Source: Peristeroidobacter soli
GTDB taxonomy: Bacteria; Pseudomonadota; Gammaproteobacteria; Steroidobacterales; Steroidobacteraceae
DNA: 64,000 bases
Reading direction: 5' to 3'
Assembly (NCBI RefSeq): GCF_004138485.1
Contig: NZ_RYEV01000004.1
Span: 195,718 to 259,717 of the forward strand
Within the stretch, counting starts at the first letter, position 1; every line of letters starts with the position of its first letter. A model generated the notes under the pieces. The model saw only the letters and a program-made list of their open reading frames with translations. It did no database searches and was not told where the DNA came from. A program made the translations under genes and the position numbers. This document shows, piece after piece, positions 54,390-64,000 of the stretch.

Positions 54390-54578
54390 TCACTTCTTCT
54401 TTGAGGTCTTTCTCCCCGACGCCGCCCGCTTCTTCGAGGCCTTCTTCTTCGGCCATCCCTTCTCCATCCGATCGTACGACTCCTTGCTCACCGTCGAGCG
54501 CGACTTCGGCCGGCTCTTCCCCGCGCGCTTGCGCCGATTGATGTTCGCCACGAGCGAGTTCTTGCGCTTGCTGGCCAT
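54390..54578 (-). CDS. Small lysine/arginine-rich conserved protein
   Basis: MASKRKNSLVANINRRKRAGKSRPKSRSTVSKESYDRMEKGWPKKKASKKRAASGRKTSKKK. Confidence 0.65.
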   Translation of the reverse strand: MASKRKNSLVANINRRKRAGKSRPKSRSTVSKESYDRMEKGWPKKKASKKRAASGRKTSKKK

Positions 54579-54736
54579 GCAACCTCCGAGACCGGGTCGA
54601 CAATCACGCCTCGGTAACGGCTGCATTCGGGAATTGGTTCGCCTGTCGGTACAAATCGCGCACCCTTGACCGCGAGTGCGTCGGCATCGCGCCGTGGTGT
54701 ACCCTGGGCGTCTAAATCGACACCGCGGGCTTTCCC

Positions 54737-55867
54737 ATGAGCGACTCGAATCTGCAGCTGCGATCCCTGATCACCGCCAACGGCGAGCTGCAGCTCTCGT
54801 TGCGTCAGGCAAAAATACCCGAGCCGGCCGCGGATGAAGTGGTCATCAAGGTATTGGCCTCGCCGATCAACCCCTCGGACCTCGGCCTGCTGCTGGGCCC
54901 TGCTGATCTCTCGACCGCCCAAGCCGGCGGCACCGCGGACAGCCCGACGATCACCGCGAAGATTTCACCCGACCTGATGAAAGGCATGGCCGCCCGCATC
55001 GACCAGGCCATGACCGTCGGCAACGAGGGTGCCGGGGTGGTCGTGAAAGCCGGCGCGGATGCGCAGAAGCTGGTTGGGAAAACCGTGGCCGCACTCGGTG
55101 GCGGCATGTACGCCCAATACCGGCTCGTGAAGGCCGCGGCCTGTCTGGTACTGCCGGAAGGAACGACGCCTGCCGAAGGCGCCTCCTGCTTCATCAATCC
55201 GCTCACCGCCCTCAGCATGGTCGAGACCATGCGACGCGAGAATCACACCGCCCTCGTTCACACCGCCGCCGCCTCGAACCTCGGACAGATGCTCAACAAG
55301 ATCTGCCAGAAAGACGGGGTCCCGCTCGTGAACATCGTGCGTAACACCGAGCAGGCAGCAACCCTTCGCAAGCTCGGCGCGAAATACATTTGTGACAGCA
55401 CGTCCGCGAACTTCATGGCCGAACTGACCGACGCCGTCGCCGACACCGGCGCCACGCTCGCGTTCGATGCCATCAGCGGCGGCAAGCTCGCCAATCAGAT
55501 TCTCATTGCCATGGAAGCCGCCATCAATCGCAAGCAGACGACGTACAACCGTTACGGCTCGCCCGTGCACAAGCAGGTGTATACGTACGGCGTCCTCGAC
55601 ACTCGTCCCATCGAGATCGATCGCAGCAACGTCGGCATGGCGTGGGGCGTGGGCGGCTGGCTGCTGACTTACTTCCTGGAGAAGATCGGTCCGCAAGCCA
55701 CGCAGCAGCTGCGCGCACGGATCGTGGCCGAATTGAAGACCACCTTCGCCAGTCACTACACCGCGGAGATCTCATTGATCGAGGCTCTGCAACCCGACGT
55801 GATCAGGGCTTACAACCGGCGCGCGACCGGCGAGAAATACCTGATCAATCCGAACAAAGGTTTCTGA
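54737..55867 (+). CDS. Zinc-binding-type alcohol dehydrogenase / quinone oxidoreductase family (MDR)
   Basis: ADEVVIKVLASPINPSDLGLLLGPAD; NEGAGVVVKAGADAQKLVGKTVA. Confidence 0.85.
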   Translation: MSDSNLQLRSLITANGELQLSLRQAKIPEPAADEVVIKVLASPINPSDLGLLLGPADLSTAQAGGTADSPTITAKISPDLMKGMAARIDQAMTVGNEGAGVVVKAGADAQKLVGKTVAALGGGMYAQYRLVKAAACLVLPEGTTPAEGASCFINPLTALSMVETMRRENHTALVHTAAASNLGQMLNKICQKDGVPLVNIVRNTEQAATLRKLGAKYICDSTSANFMAELTDAVADTGATLAFDAISGGKLANQILIAMEAAINRKQTTYNRYGSPVHKQVYTYGVLDTRPIEIDRSNVGMAWGVGGWLLTYFLEKIGPQATQQLRARIVAELKTTFASHYTAEISLIEALQPDVIRAYNRRATGEKYLINPNKGF

Positions 55868-55877
55868 CAGATCCACG

Positions 55878-57035
55878 ATGAATTCCGGCTCCAGTCCCTC
55901 GGCGCAAGCCGACAGCGCCGGCGTGCGCTTCGAAGAAATTCCCACGCGACACGGATTCCGCCTGGGCATCGCACAGCTCAACGCCGAGAAATCGTTGAAT
56001 GCGTTGTCGCTGCCCATGATCCGGGCGCTCGATCCTCAGTTGCGACGCTGGGCGAACGATCCGGAGATTGCGTGTGTGATCCTGCACGGCGCCGGCGAGA
56101 AAGCGTTCTGCGCGGGCGGCGACATTCGCAGTCTCTACAATTCACTCAAGGAACAGCCGGGCGCTCTGCCGCATCCGGTGGCGCTGGATTTCTTCGCCGA
56201 GGAATACCGGCTGGATTATCTGATCCATCGCTATCCGAAACCGCTGCTCGTGTGGGGCAGCGGCATCGTGCTGGGCGGTGGCCTGGGATTGATGGCCGGG
56301 GCGAGTCATCGCGTCGTCACTGAGACGTCACGCCTCGCCATGCCGGAAGTCACGATCGGATTGTTTCCCGATGTCGGCGCGAGCTGGTTTCTACGGCGCA
56401 TGCCGATCCGCCTGGGATTGTTCATGGCGATCACCGGCGTGCAGATCAACGGACGCGATGCCGTCGTCGGTGGACTGGCGGATCATTTTCTACGAGCCGG
56501 CGATCGAGAGGCGCTGCTCGCGCGGCTGCCCGGCGCCGGATGGACCGCCGACGCAACAGAAAACCGTAAGGTGCTGTCCGCCCTGCTCCGGGAGTTCGCG
56601 AGTCAGGCAACGGGCCTCATGCCGGCGTCCAACTTCAAAGCCAATGAGCAAGAGATCCAAACGTTCTGTCGCGGCGACTCGGCCGAGGAGATCGTGTCTC
56701 GAATCGCTCGTTACGATGGCGATGAGGAATGGTTGCAGCGTGCTGCGAAAACGCTGGTTGCGGGCTCACCCACGTCGGCAGTACTGGGCTTCGAACTGCA
56801 ACGCCGTGCGCAGCACCTCGACCTCGCCGATACGCTGCGACTCGAGCTCATCGTCTCACTTCACTGCTGCGCGCGACCGGACTTCGTCGAGGGCGTGCGG
56901 GCGCTGCTGATCGACAAAGATCACCAGCCGCAGTGGCAACCGCGCACGCTCGCCGAAGTCACGCCGGAGTGGATCGACGGTCACTTCATCGCGCCCGCCT
57001 GGCCCGGCTCCAAACATCCGCTCGCGGATTTGTAA
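55878..57035 (+). CDS. Enoyl-CoA hydratase/isomerase family, 3-hydroxyisobutyryl-CoA hydrolase-like
   Basis: EKAFCAGGDIRSLYNSLKE, GIVLGGGLGLMAGASHRVVTETSRLAMPEVTIGLFPDVGASWFL. Confidence 0.88.
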   Translation: MNSGSSPSAQADSAGVRFEEIPTRHGFRLGIAQLNAEKSLNALSLPMIRALDPQLRRWANDPEIACVILHGAGEKAFCAGGDIRSLYNSLKEQPGALPHPVALDFFAEEYRLDYLIHRYPKPLLVWGSGIVLGGGLGLMAGASHRVVTETSRLAMPEVTIGLFPDVGASWFLRRMPIRLGLFMAITGVQINGRDAVVGGLADHFLRAGDREALLARLPGAGWTADATENRKVLSALLREFASQATGLMPASNFKANEQEIQTFCRGDSAEEIVSRIARYDGDEEWLQRAAKTLVAGSPTSAVLGFELQRRAQHLDLADTLRLELIVSLHCCARPDFVEGVRALLIDKDHQPQWQPRTLAEVTPEWIDGHFIAPAWPGSKHPLADL

Positions 57036-57040
57036 CCGCG

Positions 57041-57751
57041 TTATTTCTTCGGCGTCGGCGGAATGTTCAGGCCCGCTTCCACCGCGGGCCGCGACAGGAA
57101 CGAGTGCAGCACCCGCTGCACGTTCGGAAAATTCCTGAAACCCACCAGCTCGCCGGCCTCGTAATAGCCGACGAGATTGCGCACCCACGGGAAGATCGCG
57201 ATGTCGGCGATGGTGTACTGATCGCCCATCATCCAGCCTCTGCCTTCCAGGTGCTTGTCGAGCACGCCGAGCAGCCGCTTGGATTCGTTGATGTAACGAT
57301 CGCGCGGCCGCTTGTCTTCGATTTCCTTGCCGGCGAATTTATGGAAGAAACCGACCTGGCCGAACATCGGTCCGATGCCGCCCATCTGGAACATCAGCCA
57401 TTGAATGGTTTGATAGCGCAGGATCGGATCCTGTGGCATGAGCTTGCCGGTCTTGTCGGCCAGATAGATCAGGATGGCGCCCGACTCGAACAGCGCCAGC
57501 GGCTTGCCGCCCGGGCCGTTCGGATCGAGGATGGCCGGAATCTTGTTGTTCGGGTTCAGCGACAGGAATTCCGGCGAGAGCTGATCGTTGGTGTCGAAAC
57601 TGACCCGATGCACCTCGTACGGCAGACCGATTTCTTCCAGCGCGATCGAGGCCTTCACGCCATTCGGCGTGGGCAACGAATACAGCTGCAGCCGGTCGGG
57701 GTGCCGGGGCGGCCACTTCCTGGTGATGGGGAACGCTGAAAAATCTGCCAT
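57041..57751 (-). CDS. Glutathione S-transferase family protein (YghU/YfcG-like)
   Basis: LYSLPTPNGVKASIALEEIGLPYEVHRVSFDTNDQLSPEFLSLNPNNKIPAILDPNGPGGKPLALFESGAILIYLADKTG. Confidence 0.92.
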   Translation of the reverse strand: MADFSAFPITRKWPPRHPDRLQLYSLPTPNGVKASIALEEIGLPYEVHRVSFDTNDQLSPEFLSLNPNNKIPAILDPNGPGGKPLALFESGAILIYLADKTGKLMPQDPILRYQTIQWLMFQMGGIGPMFGQVGFFHKFAGKEIEDKRPRDRYINESKRLLGVLDKHLEGRGWMMGDQYTIADIAIFPWVRNLVGYYEAGELVGFRNFPNVQRVLHSFLSRPAVEAGLNIPPTPKK

Positions 57752-57830
57752 GACGGGGTCCTCGGTAGTGCTGCCATTGTCGCACTATCGCCGCGCCCGG
57801 CGACTACGCGATCGAGGAATAAGTGTCATG

Positions 57831-58517
57831 TCAGATTTTCCTCGTGGACGCGGAGCCAATCTGCAACCGACCGTCTGGCCGGTTTGTGGCGTGCAGGCCG
57901 CTGTAATCCACGTAGGTCGGATGCGGGGTATCCATGGCGTGCTGATGTGTGGCCGTAATGACCACCACTGCCGCGCCCGCGGCTTCACCGGCTCGAATGC
58001 CTGCTGCCGCGTCTTCAAACACCACACAGTCATCGGCGGTCCAGCCGAGCCGTCGCGCGGCGAGTTGGTAGCACGCGGGGTCGGGCTTGCCTTTGGGAAT
58101 GTCTTCGGCGGTGATGAACACGGACGGTGGCGAGAATCCGGCCGCGGCCAGGCGCCGATCGGCGAGCGCGCGCGGCGCCGATGTGACAATCGCCCAGCGA
58201 TCCCTGGGCAGCGTCGCGACAAATGCCTGCGCCCCGGCAATCGCGCGCACGCCTTCGATGTCTTCGATCTCGGCCAGCATGATCTCATGAGCTTCGGCGA
58301 CGGGATCGATGCCAGGAATGTTCAGCTGACGCACCGAGTCCACCGCTCGCTGGCCGTGAATGCCGTGCAGGAAGGTGCGGGCATCGATGCCGAAGCGGGC
58401 GGCCCAGCGAGTCCAGACTCGTTCGGCGGCCTCGATGGAGCTGAGCAGCGTGCCATCCATGTCGAACAGAATCGCCGCGAACGAGCGGCCGTCGAACAGA
58501 GCATCGGATTGAGTCAT
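57831..58517 (-). CDS. HAD-family hydrolase (sugar phosphatase-like)
   Basis: AAILFDMDGTLLSSIEAAERVW, VTSAPRALADRRLAAAG, KGKPDPACYQLAARRLG; start at ATG 58517. Confidence 0.88.
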   Translation of the reverse strand: MTQSDALFDGRSFAAILFDMDGTLLSSIEAAERVWTRWAARFGIDARTFLHGIHGQRAVDSVRQLNIPGIDPVAEAHEIMLAEIEDIEGVRAIAGAQAFVATLPRDRWAIVTSAPRALADRRLAAAGFSPPSVFITAEDIPKGKPDPACYQLAARRLGWTADDCVVFEDAAAGIRAGEAAGAAVVVITATHQHAMDTPHPTYVDYSGLHATNRPDGRLQIGSASTRKI

Positions 58518-58652
58518 TCCAGCGCCGGATTTCCAGAATCTGACCGTAAAGTAACACACCGCGCCGGCCCGACGCTCGGGCTTGCCCGGTCGCGGGCAGC
58601 CCGCCCATTGCCTCGTTCGACGCAAACCCGGTGCGCGTGTCAAACTGCGTGC

Positions 58653-59489
58653 ATGATCATCCACCTGGTCGACGGCACCTACGAGCTGTTTCGTCATTTC
58701 TACGGCCTGCGCCGCTTCAACAAGGGCAACGACAAGCCGCTCGGCGCGGTCAACGGCGTGCTGCACACGGTGCTGGAGCTGATCGAACAAGGCGCGACGC
58801 ACGTCGGCGTCGCGACCGATCACGTCATCGAATCGTTTCGCAATCAGCTGTGGGCGGGCTACAAGACCGGCGATGGCATCGAGCCTGCGCTATGGGCGCA
58901 GTTTCATCCGCTCGAGCGCGCGCTGGTCGCGATGGGGGTCGCGACCTGGCCGATGGTGGAGCTCGAAGCGGATGACGCTCTCGCCTCGGCCGCGCACCTC
59001 GCCTCGCTCGATCCGCGTGTCGAGAAGATCTGCATCTGGACGCCCGATAAAGATCTCGCTCAATGTGTGCAGGAGGATCGCATCGTGCAGATGGATCGCA
59101 AGAGCAAGGCGATGCGCAATGCCAGGGACGTGCAGGACAAATTCGGCGTGCCACCGGCGTTGATTCCGGATTTCCTGGCGCTGGTGGGCGATACCGCCGA
59201 CGGTTATCCCGGGCTCGAAGGCATCGGCAAGGTCGGCGCGGGACGCCTCGTCAGCAAATACGGCCCCATCGAGAAATTCCCCCCCGAGGTGCTGAGCGGC
59301 GAGCGATTGGAGATGGCACTGCTGTTCAAGAAACTCGCGACACTGCGTACGGACGCCCCGCTGTTCGACAGCATCGATGCGCTCCAATGGCGTGGACCCA
59401 AGGAAGAGTTCACGGCGTACGCGGAGCAATCTGGCGATGCGCGTCTGCTGGAGCGCTGCCGGAAAGCGGCAGCGAAGCTCGCCGCTTAG
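58653..59489 (+). CDS. Stand-alone 5'-3' exonuclease / flap endonuclease-like protein
   Basis: IHLVDGTYELFRHFYG, LEADDALASAAH, IWTPDKDLAQCV, LVGDTADGYPGLEGIGKVGAGRLVSKYG (H3TH). Confidence 0.88.
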   Translation: MIIHLVDGTYELFRHFYGLRRFNKGNDKPLGAVNGVLHTVLELIEQGATHVGVATDHVIESFRNQLWAGYKTGDGIEPALWAQFHPLERALVAMGVATWPMVELEADDALASAAHLASLDPRVEKICIWTPDKDLAQCVQEDRIVQMDRKSKAMRNARDVQDKFGVPPALIPDFLALVGDTADGYPGLEGIGKVGAGRLVSKYGPIEKFPPEVLSGERLEMALLFKKLATLRTDAPLFDSIDALQWRGPKEEFTAYAEQSGDARLLERCRKAAAKLAA

Positions 59490-61109
59490 CTATCTCCTGG
59501 AAAGATACTGCCGCGCTTCCTTGACGGCGGAGCGCGGCGAATCGGGCACGGCCAGTTCGATCAGTTGAGCGTAATACGCTCGCGCATTCGCCTCGTCCCC
59601 CGCCTCGCGAGCCGCGGTCGCCGCACCCAGGACGCTGTTGAAACGTCGCGGATACAGCTGCAACGATTTTTGATACGCCGCCAGCGCGTCGGTCGGCTTC
59701 TTTTGCTCGGTATAGAGATCGCCGAGCAACTCGTACGCCGGCAAGGTTGGCGCAGGCGTCACGGGATGTTTCGGTGTCGCGCCTTCCAGCGCCGCCGCCT
59801 CGCGCATGATCTCGACGCTCTTCGCCTCCTCACCCTGCACGTGCGCCGACCACGCCGCCAGTTCCAGATTCAGCACTTTGATACTTCGAGCAAACAGATC
59901 CTCATCCGCCTTGCGGGCGACGCCTTCCAATGCATCGAGCCGCGTGAGCGCGACCTGCACCTCGTCGTTCTTGCCTGAGTGAGCGCATCCGAGGCCACGT
60001 GCGAATCGCGCCGTGGCTTCCGCCCACATGAACCGGTCCCAATCCAGATACGCAGGCATGCGCGGCTCGATCTTCGACGCAGCTTCCCAATCGCGACGTT
60101 CGAGCGCGTAGCGAGACTGCGTGGATGCAAGATGGAACGCGGTCTTGAACGTCGGCTCCAGCCGCGGCATGTCCTGCAATCGGTGCAGCTGTTCGGCCGC
60201 CGGGTCATCCGCGCCTTCCTGCAGATACGCATAGACCAGATATTCGATGGCATGCGCAAACTCGTCCCAGACAAACTCGCCCTGCTCGCCTGCCGGATAT
60301 AGCAACGCCGCATCGGCGGCTCGCAGGTTGCCCTTGATCACCCCGTCCCAGTCGCCCAGACGCGTATAGATGTGCGTCGGCATGTGCAGAGCGTGCGGAT
60401 TGTTGGGCGCGATCGAGTCGTATTTCTTGGTGATCTCCAGCAGCTCGTGCTCCCGACCCGGCACGTCGTTGGCGTGCACGAGGTAGTGCATGACGCCCGG
60501 ATGATCGGGGTGCTTCTGATACACCCTCAGCAGAATCGCAGCCGACTCATCCGCGTGCTCTCGCAGGTTGCCGCTGGTCGGACTCGTGGCAAGGTGTGAC
60601 AGCGCGTAGAAGATCGCCGCTTCGTCGTCGCCCGGTAGCGCCTCGTAGGCCTGCTTCGATGCCTGTTCCCAACGACGGATGCGCGCCCAGTAATCCGGCG
60701 ACTCAGGCTGAGTGAAGAACGCTTCGGCCGCGTTGATGAACAACACTTCCCGCGGACTCGACGGCAGCGACTTTGCCTTCTGCACCTCCTGCCATCCGCG
60801 AGCGAGCGCAGCCGCGTTGGGACGCGTCGGCCACAACGGCTGAAACAACGTCATCGCCACGCCCCAATGCGCCATCGCACAGCCCGGCTCGGTCTGAAGG
60901 GTTTGCTCGAATGCCTCCCGCGCCTGCGGATATGTCATGTGATGAAGGAGCGTGACGGCTTGATTGAACTGCGCCTTCGCCGGTGCCGAGCACGACACCG
61001 GGAAATCGACGGTTCCGAGCGAGGCATGATCATGCTCAGTGGCACCGACCGGCCCGGCCAACAGCGCCACCAGCAACAACGTTTTCCGCAAGTTGGGCCT
61101 GACCGCCAT
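59490..61109 (-). CDS. Exported TPR-repeat hypothetical protein
   Basis: Signal peptide from ATG 61109; HPDHPGVMHYLVHANDVPGREHELLEI..NNPHALHMPTHIYTRLGDWDGVI. Confidence 0.8.
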   Translation of the reverse strand: MAVRPNLRKTLLLVALLAGPVGATEHDHASLGTVDFPVSCSAPAKAQFNQAVTLLHHMTYPQAREAFEQTLQTEPGCAMAHWGVAMTLFQPLWPTRPNAAALARGWQEVQKAKSLPSSPREVLFINAAEAFFTQPESPDYWARIRRWEQASKQAYEALPGDDEAAIFYALSHLATSPTSGNLREHADESAAILLRVYQKHPDHPGVMHYLVHANDVPGREHELLEITKKYDSIAPNNPHALHMPTHIYTRLGDWDGVIKGNLRAADAALLYPAGEQGEFVWDEFAHAIEYLVYAYLQEGADDPAAEQLHRLQDMPRLEPTFKTAFHLASTQSRYALERRDWEAASKIEPRMPAYLDWDRFMWAEATARFARGLGCAHSGKNDEVQVALTRLDALEGVARKADEDLFARSIKVLNLELAAWSAHVQGEEAKSVEIMREAAALEGATPKHPVTPAPTLPAYELLGDLYTEQKKPTDALAAYQKSLQLYPRRFNSVLGAATAAREAGDEANARAYYAQLIELAVPDSPRSAVKEARQYLSRR

Positions 61110-61166
61110 GCTCGCCCCCTTCGTGATGAGGGCCAGCGTGGGCGCATCCAGCGCCCGTTGCAATGG

Positions 61167-61650
61167 TCAGAAGCCCACCTGGTAGAGCAACCGGAAGCTC
61201 CGCCCCAGTCCCTTGAAATACCGTACATCGATGGGACTGGTCTGTGAGTAGTACGTGAAGTAATCCTCGTTGGTCAGATTCTGAACCGCCGCGCTCACCA
61301 TGCCGCCAAAGGCGGCGATGTCGGCGCTCAGATCGACGGTGGAGTAACCATCGAATTCGTTGATCGTGAACCCGGCGCGGTTCTCGAAATCCCGATCCAA
61401 GCAGTGCCGAATCGATTGGAAATGCTGTACGTCACGCCGTAATCGGTGCGCTCACCGAGGTCCTCGGTCTTAAAAGTACTGTCGACGCGAAGGCTCTGTT
61501 CGAGCTTCCGCGTCGGCCGCCTGGTGATCAGGTTGATGATGCCGCCCGAGGCGCCCAGACCATGAATGGCATTCGCGCCGTGCAAGACTTCGACGCGTGA
61601 GAGTACGGCCGAGTCGATGATGTGTCCGTCGCGGCCGCCTTCGCGCAGCG
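61167..61650 (-). pseudogene. TonB-dependent receptor pseudogene (plug fragment joined to C-terminus, internal deletion and frameshift)
   Basis: Plug VLSRVEVLHGANAIHGLGASGGIINLITRRPTRKLEQ in one frame and C-terminus YSTVDLSADIAAFGGMVSAAVQNLTNEDYFTYYS...RSFRLLYQVGF* in another. Confidence 0.85.
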
Positions 61651-61842
61651 GGCTCGATTACCCAGAGTTGCCGGTTGGTCATGAGGGCGTCCACGAGAAC
61701 GTGACGCGACGGGCCGGCGGGGGTCGCTAATGAGGTTTTAATGCCTCGCCATTATCATGGGGCCGGAGACTCCGATGCACCCCAAATGCGATCCGTTCGC
61801 ATTCATTTGACTACTGACTGACCGCCAGTCATTATTTGCTCC

Positions 61843-62277
61843 ATGACACAGCACGACGTGAGCCAGTGGCCGCTGGTCGTATCCATCATCGACAGTCAGA
61901 CCCTGACCGAAGACCTGCGCGAGGTCGCCGCGCGCTGGCGGGACTGGTTGTCATGGAACGAGCCATTCGCGGCCCTGCAGATCTTCAGCGCCTGCGACGA
62001 AGGGCTGCTGGCTGAACGCGATCGCGTGCTCGGCTGGTGGCTGGATGCGCAGCGTCGCTCCATTCGACGCAATGTCATCGGGCTCGCCTCGGTCATCCCC
62101 TGTGCGCATTATGAAAAGATGCCGCGCCTGGGCACGCACGAGCTGTTCGGCATTCCGACCGCGACCTTCGCCTCGATCAGCACGGCGCTGGTGTGGCTCG
62201 AGGCGCGCGCGTTCCGGCCTCATGAGCTCGCGTTCAATCGCGCGGCCGTGGAAGCCACGCTCGCCGGCGTCGCATAA
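61843..62277 (+). CDS. Conserved hypothetical protein
   Basis: ORF directly abutting TetR gene on same strand. Confidence 0.65.
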   Translation: MTQHDVSQWPLVVSIIDSQTLTEDLREVAARWRDWLSWNEPFAALQIFSACDEGLLAERDRVLGWWLDAQRRSIRRNVIGLASVIPCAHYEKMPRLGTHELFGIPTATFASISTALVWLEARAFRPHELAFNRAAVEATLAGVA

Positions 62278-62889
62278 GTGACGGCGCCAGCGAAAGCGCG
62301 GGGTCGCCCCCGCACCAAGCCCGCCGAATTGCGCCGTGAAGAACTGCTCGATGCCGGCCAGCGGTTGTTCGTCGAGAAAGGCATCGGCGCCACCAGCATC
62401 GATGAGATCGCGACGGCCGCCCAGGTCGCCAAGGGCACGTTCTATCTGTACTTCCCTTCCAAGGAAGCGCTGCTGCACGCCATTCAGGAACGATTCGTCT
62501 CGAGCTTTCTGCAACGGCTGGAACAGGCCATGGACCGCTGCGGCCCGGAGCGCTGGCGACTGCGCCTGCAAACCTGGATCAAAACCCTGATCGAGGGCTA
62601 TCTCGACCAGGTCCGGGTGCACGATGTGATCTTCCATGAGATCCATCAGGAATACGATCGACACTCGATGAGCAACAATGAAGTGATCGATCAGTTGGCG
62701 GCGCTCATCGGCGAGGGCGCCAGGGCCGGTGCCTGGACCAGCGAAGAGCCCCGCACCACCGCGATCCTGTTCTTCCACGCCCTGCACGGCGGTGTCGATG
62801 CCGCCATCGCCGACAGCAAAAAAGTCAACCGCGCAAAGTTGATCCGCAGCATCACCACATTCATCGAGCGGGCCCTCGCCGCCAAGTGA
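62278..62889 (+). CDS. TetR-family regulator (GTG start)
   Basis: REELLDAGQRLFVEKGIGATSIDEIATAAQVAKGTFYLYFPSKEALLHAI. Confidence 0.9.
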   Translation: MTAPAKARGRPRTKPAELRREELLDAGQRLFVEKGIGATSIDEIATAAQVAKGTFYLYFPSKEALLHAIQERFVSSFLQRLEQAMDRCGPERWRLRLQTWIKTLIEGYLDQVRVHDVIFHEIHQEYDRHSMSNNEVIDQLAALIGEGARAGAWTSEEPRTTAILFFHALHGGVDAAIADSKKVNRAKLIRSITTFIERALAAK

Positions 62890-62899
62890 GGCACGATCC

Positions 62900-63679
62900 A
62901 TGAAGCCTGTGAGAACCTGGTTGTTGACCGTGCTCGGCTGCCTGATCGCGCCGGTCACGTTGGCGCAGCAGTTCAGCGTCGCGGTGTTCAGCAAGACCGC
63001 CGGCTGGCATCACGAAGCCATCAACGAAGGCGTCACCGGGCTGCGCGGGCTCGGCAAGCTGCATCACTTCGAGGTGTTCTGGACGGAAGATCCCACTCGC
63101 CTGTTCAAGGATGAGGAGCTGTCCAAGTACGCGGCCGTCGTATTCCTGCTGACCACCGGCGATGCATTGAACGATGAGCAGCAGGCCACGTTCGAGCGCT
63201 ACATCCGTCGCGGCGGCGGCTTCGTCGGCGTGCACAGCGCGGCCGACACCGAGTATCAATGGCCGTGGTACACGAAGATGGTCGGCCACATGTTCAAGCG
63301 TCACCCCGCCATCCAGACCGCGATGGTCAACGTCGAGAGCCGTGCCTTTCCGGGCATGGAACGCTTCGCCCAACGCTTCCTCGCGACCGAGGAATGGTAC
63401 GAGTTCGACGCCTCGCGCTCGCCTGCGATCAAATATCTGTTGTCGGTGGATGAGTCGTCGTATCAGCCTTCGCCCGAGCGGCGCGCCGAGGCAAAGTCGG
63501 TGCCCTTCCATCCGATCAGCTGGTATCAACCCTATGACGGCGGCCGTGCGTTCTACACGGCGCTAGGTCACCTGCCCGCGACCTACTCCGATCCGTTCTT
63601 CATGCACCATCTGTACGGTGGGATCTACTGGGCTGCGACCGGAAGAGGCGTAGAGCCAGCAGCACCAGCACGCCGCTGA
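62900..63679 (+). CDS. ThuA domain-containing protein
   Basis: FSVAVFSKTAGWHHEAINEGVTGLRGL, RGGGFVGVHSAADTEYQWPWYTKMVG, MHHLYGGIYWA. Confidence 0.9.
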   Translation: MKPVRTWLLTVLGCLIAPVTLAQQFSVAVFSKTAGWHHEAINEGVTGLRGLGKLHHFEVFWTEDPTRLFKDEELSKYAAVVFLLTTGDALNDEQQATFERYIRRGGGFVGVHSAADTEYQWPWYTKMVGHMFKRHPAIQTAMVNVESRAFPGMERFAQRFLATEEWYEFDASRSPAIKYLLSVDESSYQPSPERRAEAKSVPFHPISWYQPYDGGRAFYTALGHLPATYSDPFFMHHLYGGIYWAATGRGVEPAAPARR

Positions 63680-64000
63680 TCATCACCGCCAGCGCGACAT
63701 AGGTTGCGTTCTTCGACTCCGCATAAGTGATGCTCGAGTAGAGCAAGTAAGCGCACGTCGCGATGAACAGTATCGGCAGCACCGGATAGAGCGGCACCCG
63801 GAACGGCCGGGGGCGTGCCGGATCTCGTCGACGCAACACCAGCAGCGCGATGCCGCTCAACATGAAAAAGAACCAGAACACGGGCGCGGTGAATTCAACC
63901 ATCGTGGAGAAACCATCCTTCTCCAGAGCGCCGAAAGCGATGAGCGCGAGCGCAATCGCCGCCTGCACGATGAAGCCCACGACGGGCGCGTGACGCGCGC
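63600..64000 (-). CDS. APC-family amino acid permease, C-terminal part (truncated by window)
   Basis: TM helices and RRRDPARPRPFRVPLYPVLPILFIATCAYLLYSSI. Confidence 0.85.
   Translation of the reverse strand, partial: ARHAPVVGFIVQAAIALALIAFGALEKDGFSTMVEFTAPVFWFFFMLSGIALLVLRRRDPARPRPFRVPLYPVLPILFIATCAYLLYSSITYAESKNATYVALAVMISGVLVLLALRLFRSQPSRSHRTDGA

Overview
GC-rich (proteobacterial-looking, probably gammaproteobacterial) chromosomal window with dense coding on both strands; no rRNA, tRNA or CRISPR array recognised. The left half (about 5.7-29 kb) is a lignin-aromatic catabolic island. It holds a TonB receptor, feruloyl-CoA synthase, an amidohydrolase, a fused enoyl-CoA hydratase/3-hydroxyacyl-CoA dehydrogenase, a divergent LysR, pobA with a divergent AraC regulator, a complete protocatechuate 4,5-cleavage operon (ligK, PrpF-type tautomerase, ligJ, ligI, ligA, ligB, ligC plus two orphan oxidoreductases), an aromatic-acid MFS transporter and an unusual LysR with two HTH domains. 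The middle contains two repeat-built lipoproteins, a scar joining a LysR fragment to a TonB-receptor fragment, an iron-uptake-type membrane operon, a siderophore-type receptor with an ECF sigma/anti-sigma pair, TerC, TadA, carbonic anhydrase and an RND efflux operon. The most novel-looking region is 51.1-54.3 kb: a bidirectional cluster of seven small, highly diverged exported proteins that appear to share one fold, plus one truncated copy. Other points of interest are a predicted retro-Claisen (non-aldolase) hydroxycinnamoyl-CoA route, a repeated candidate LysR box, and a velcro-closed 7 x 40-aa beta-propeller. All assignments come from reading the translations and DNA by eye; no database search was run.
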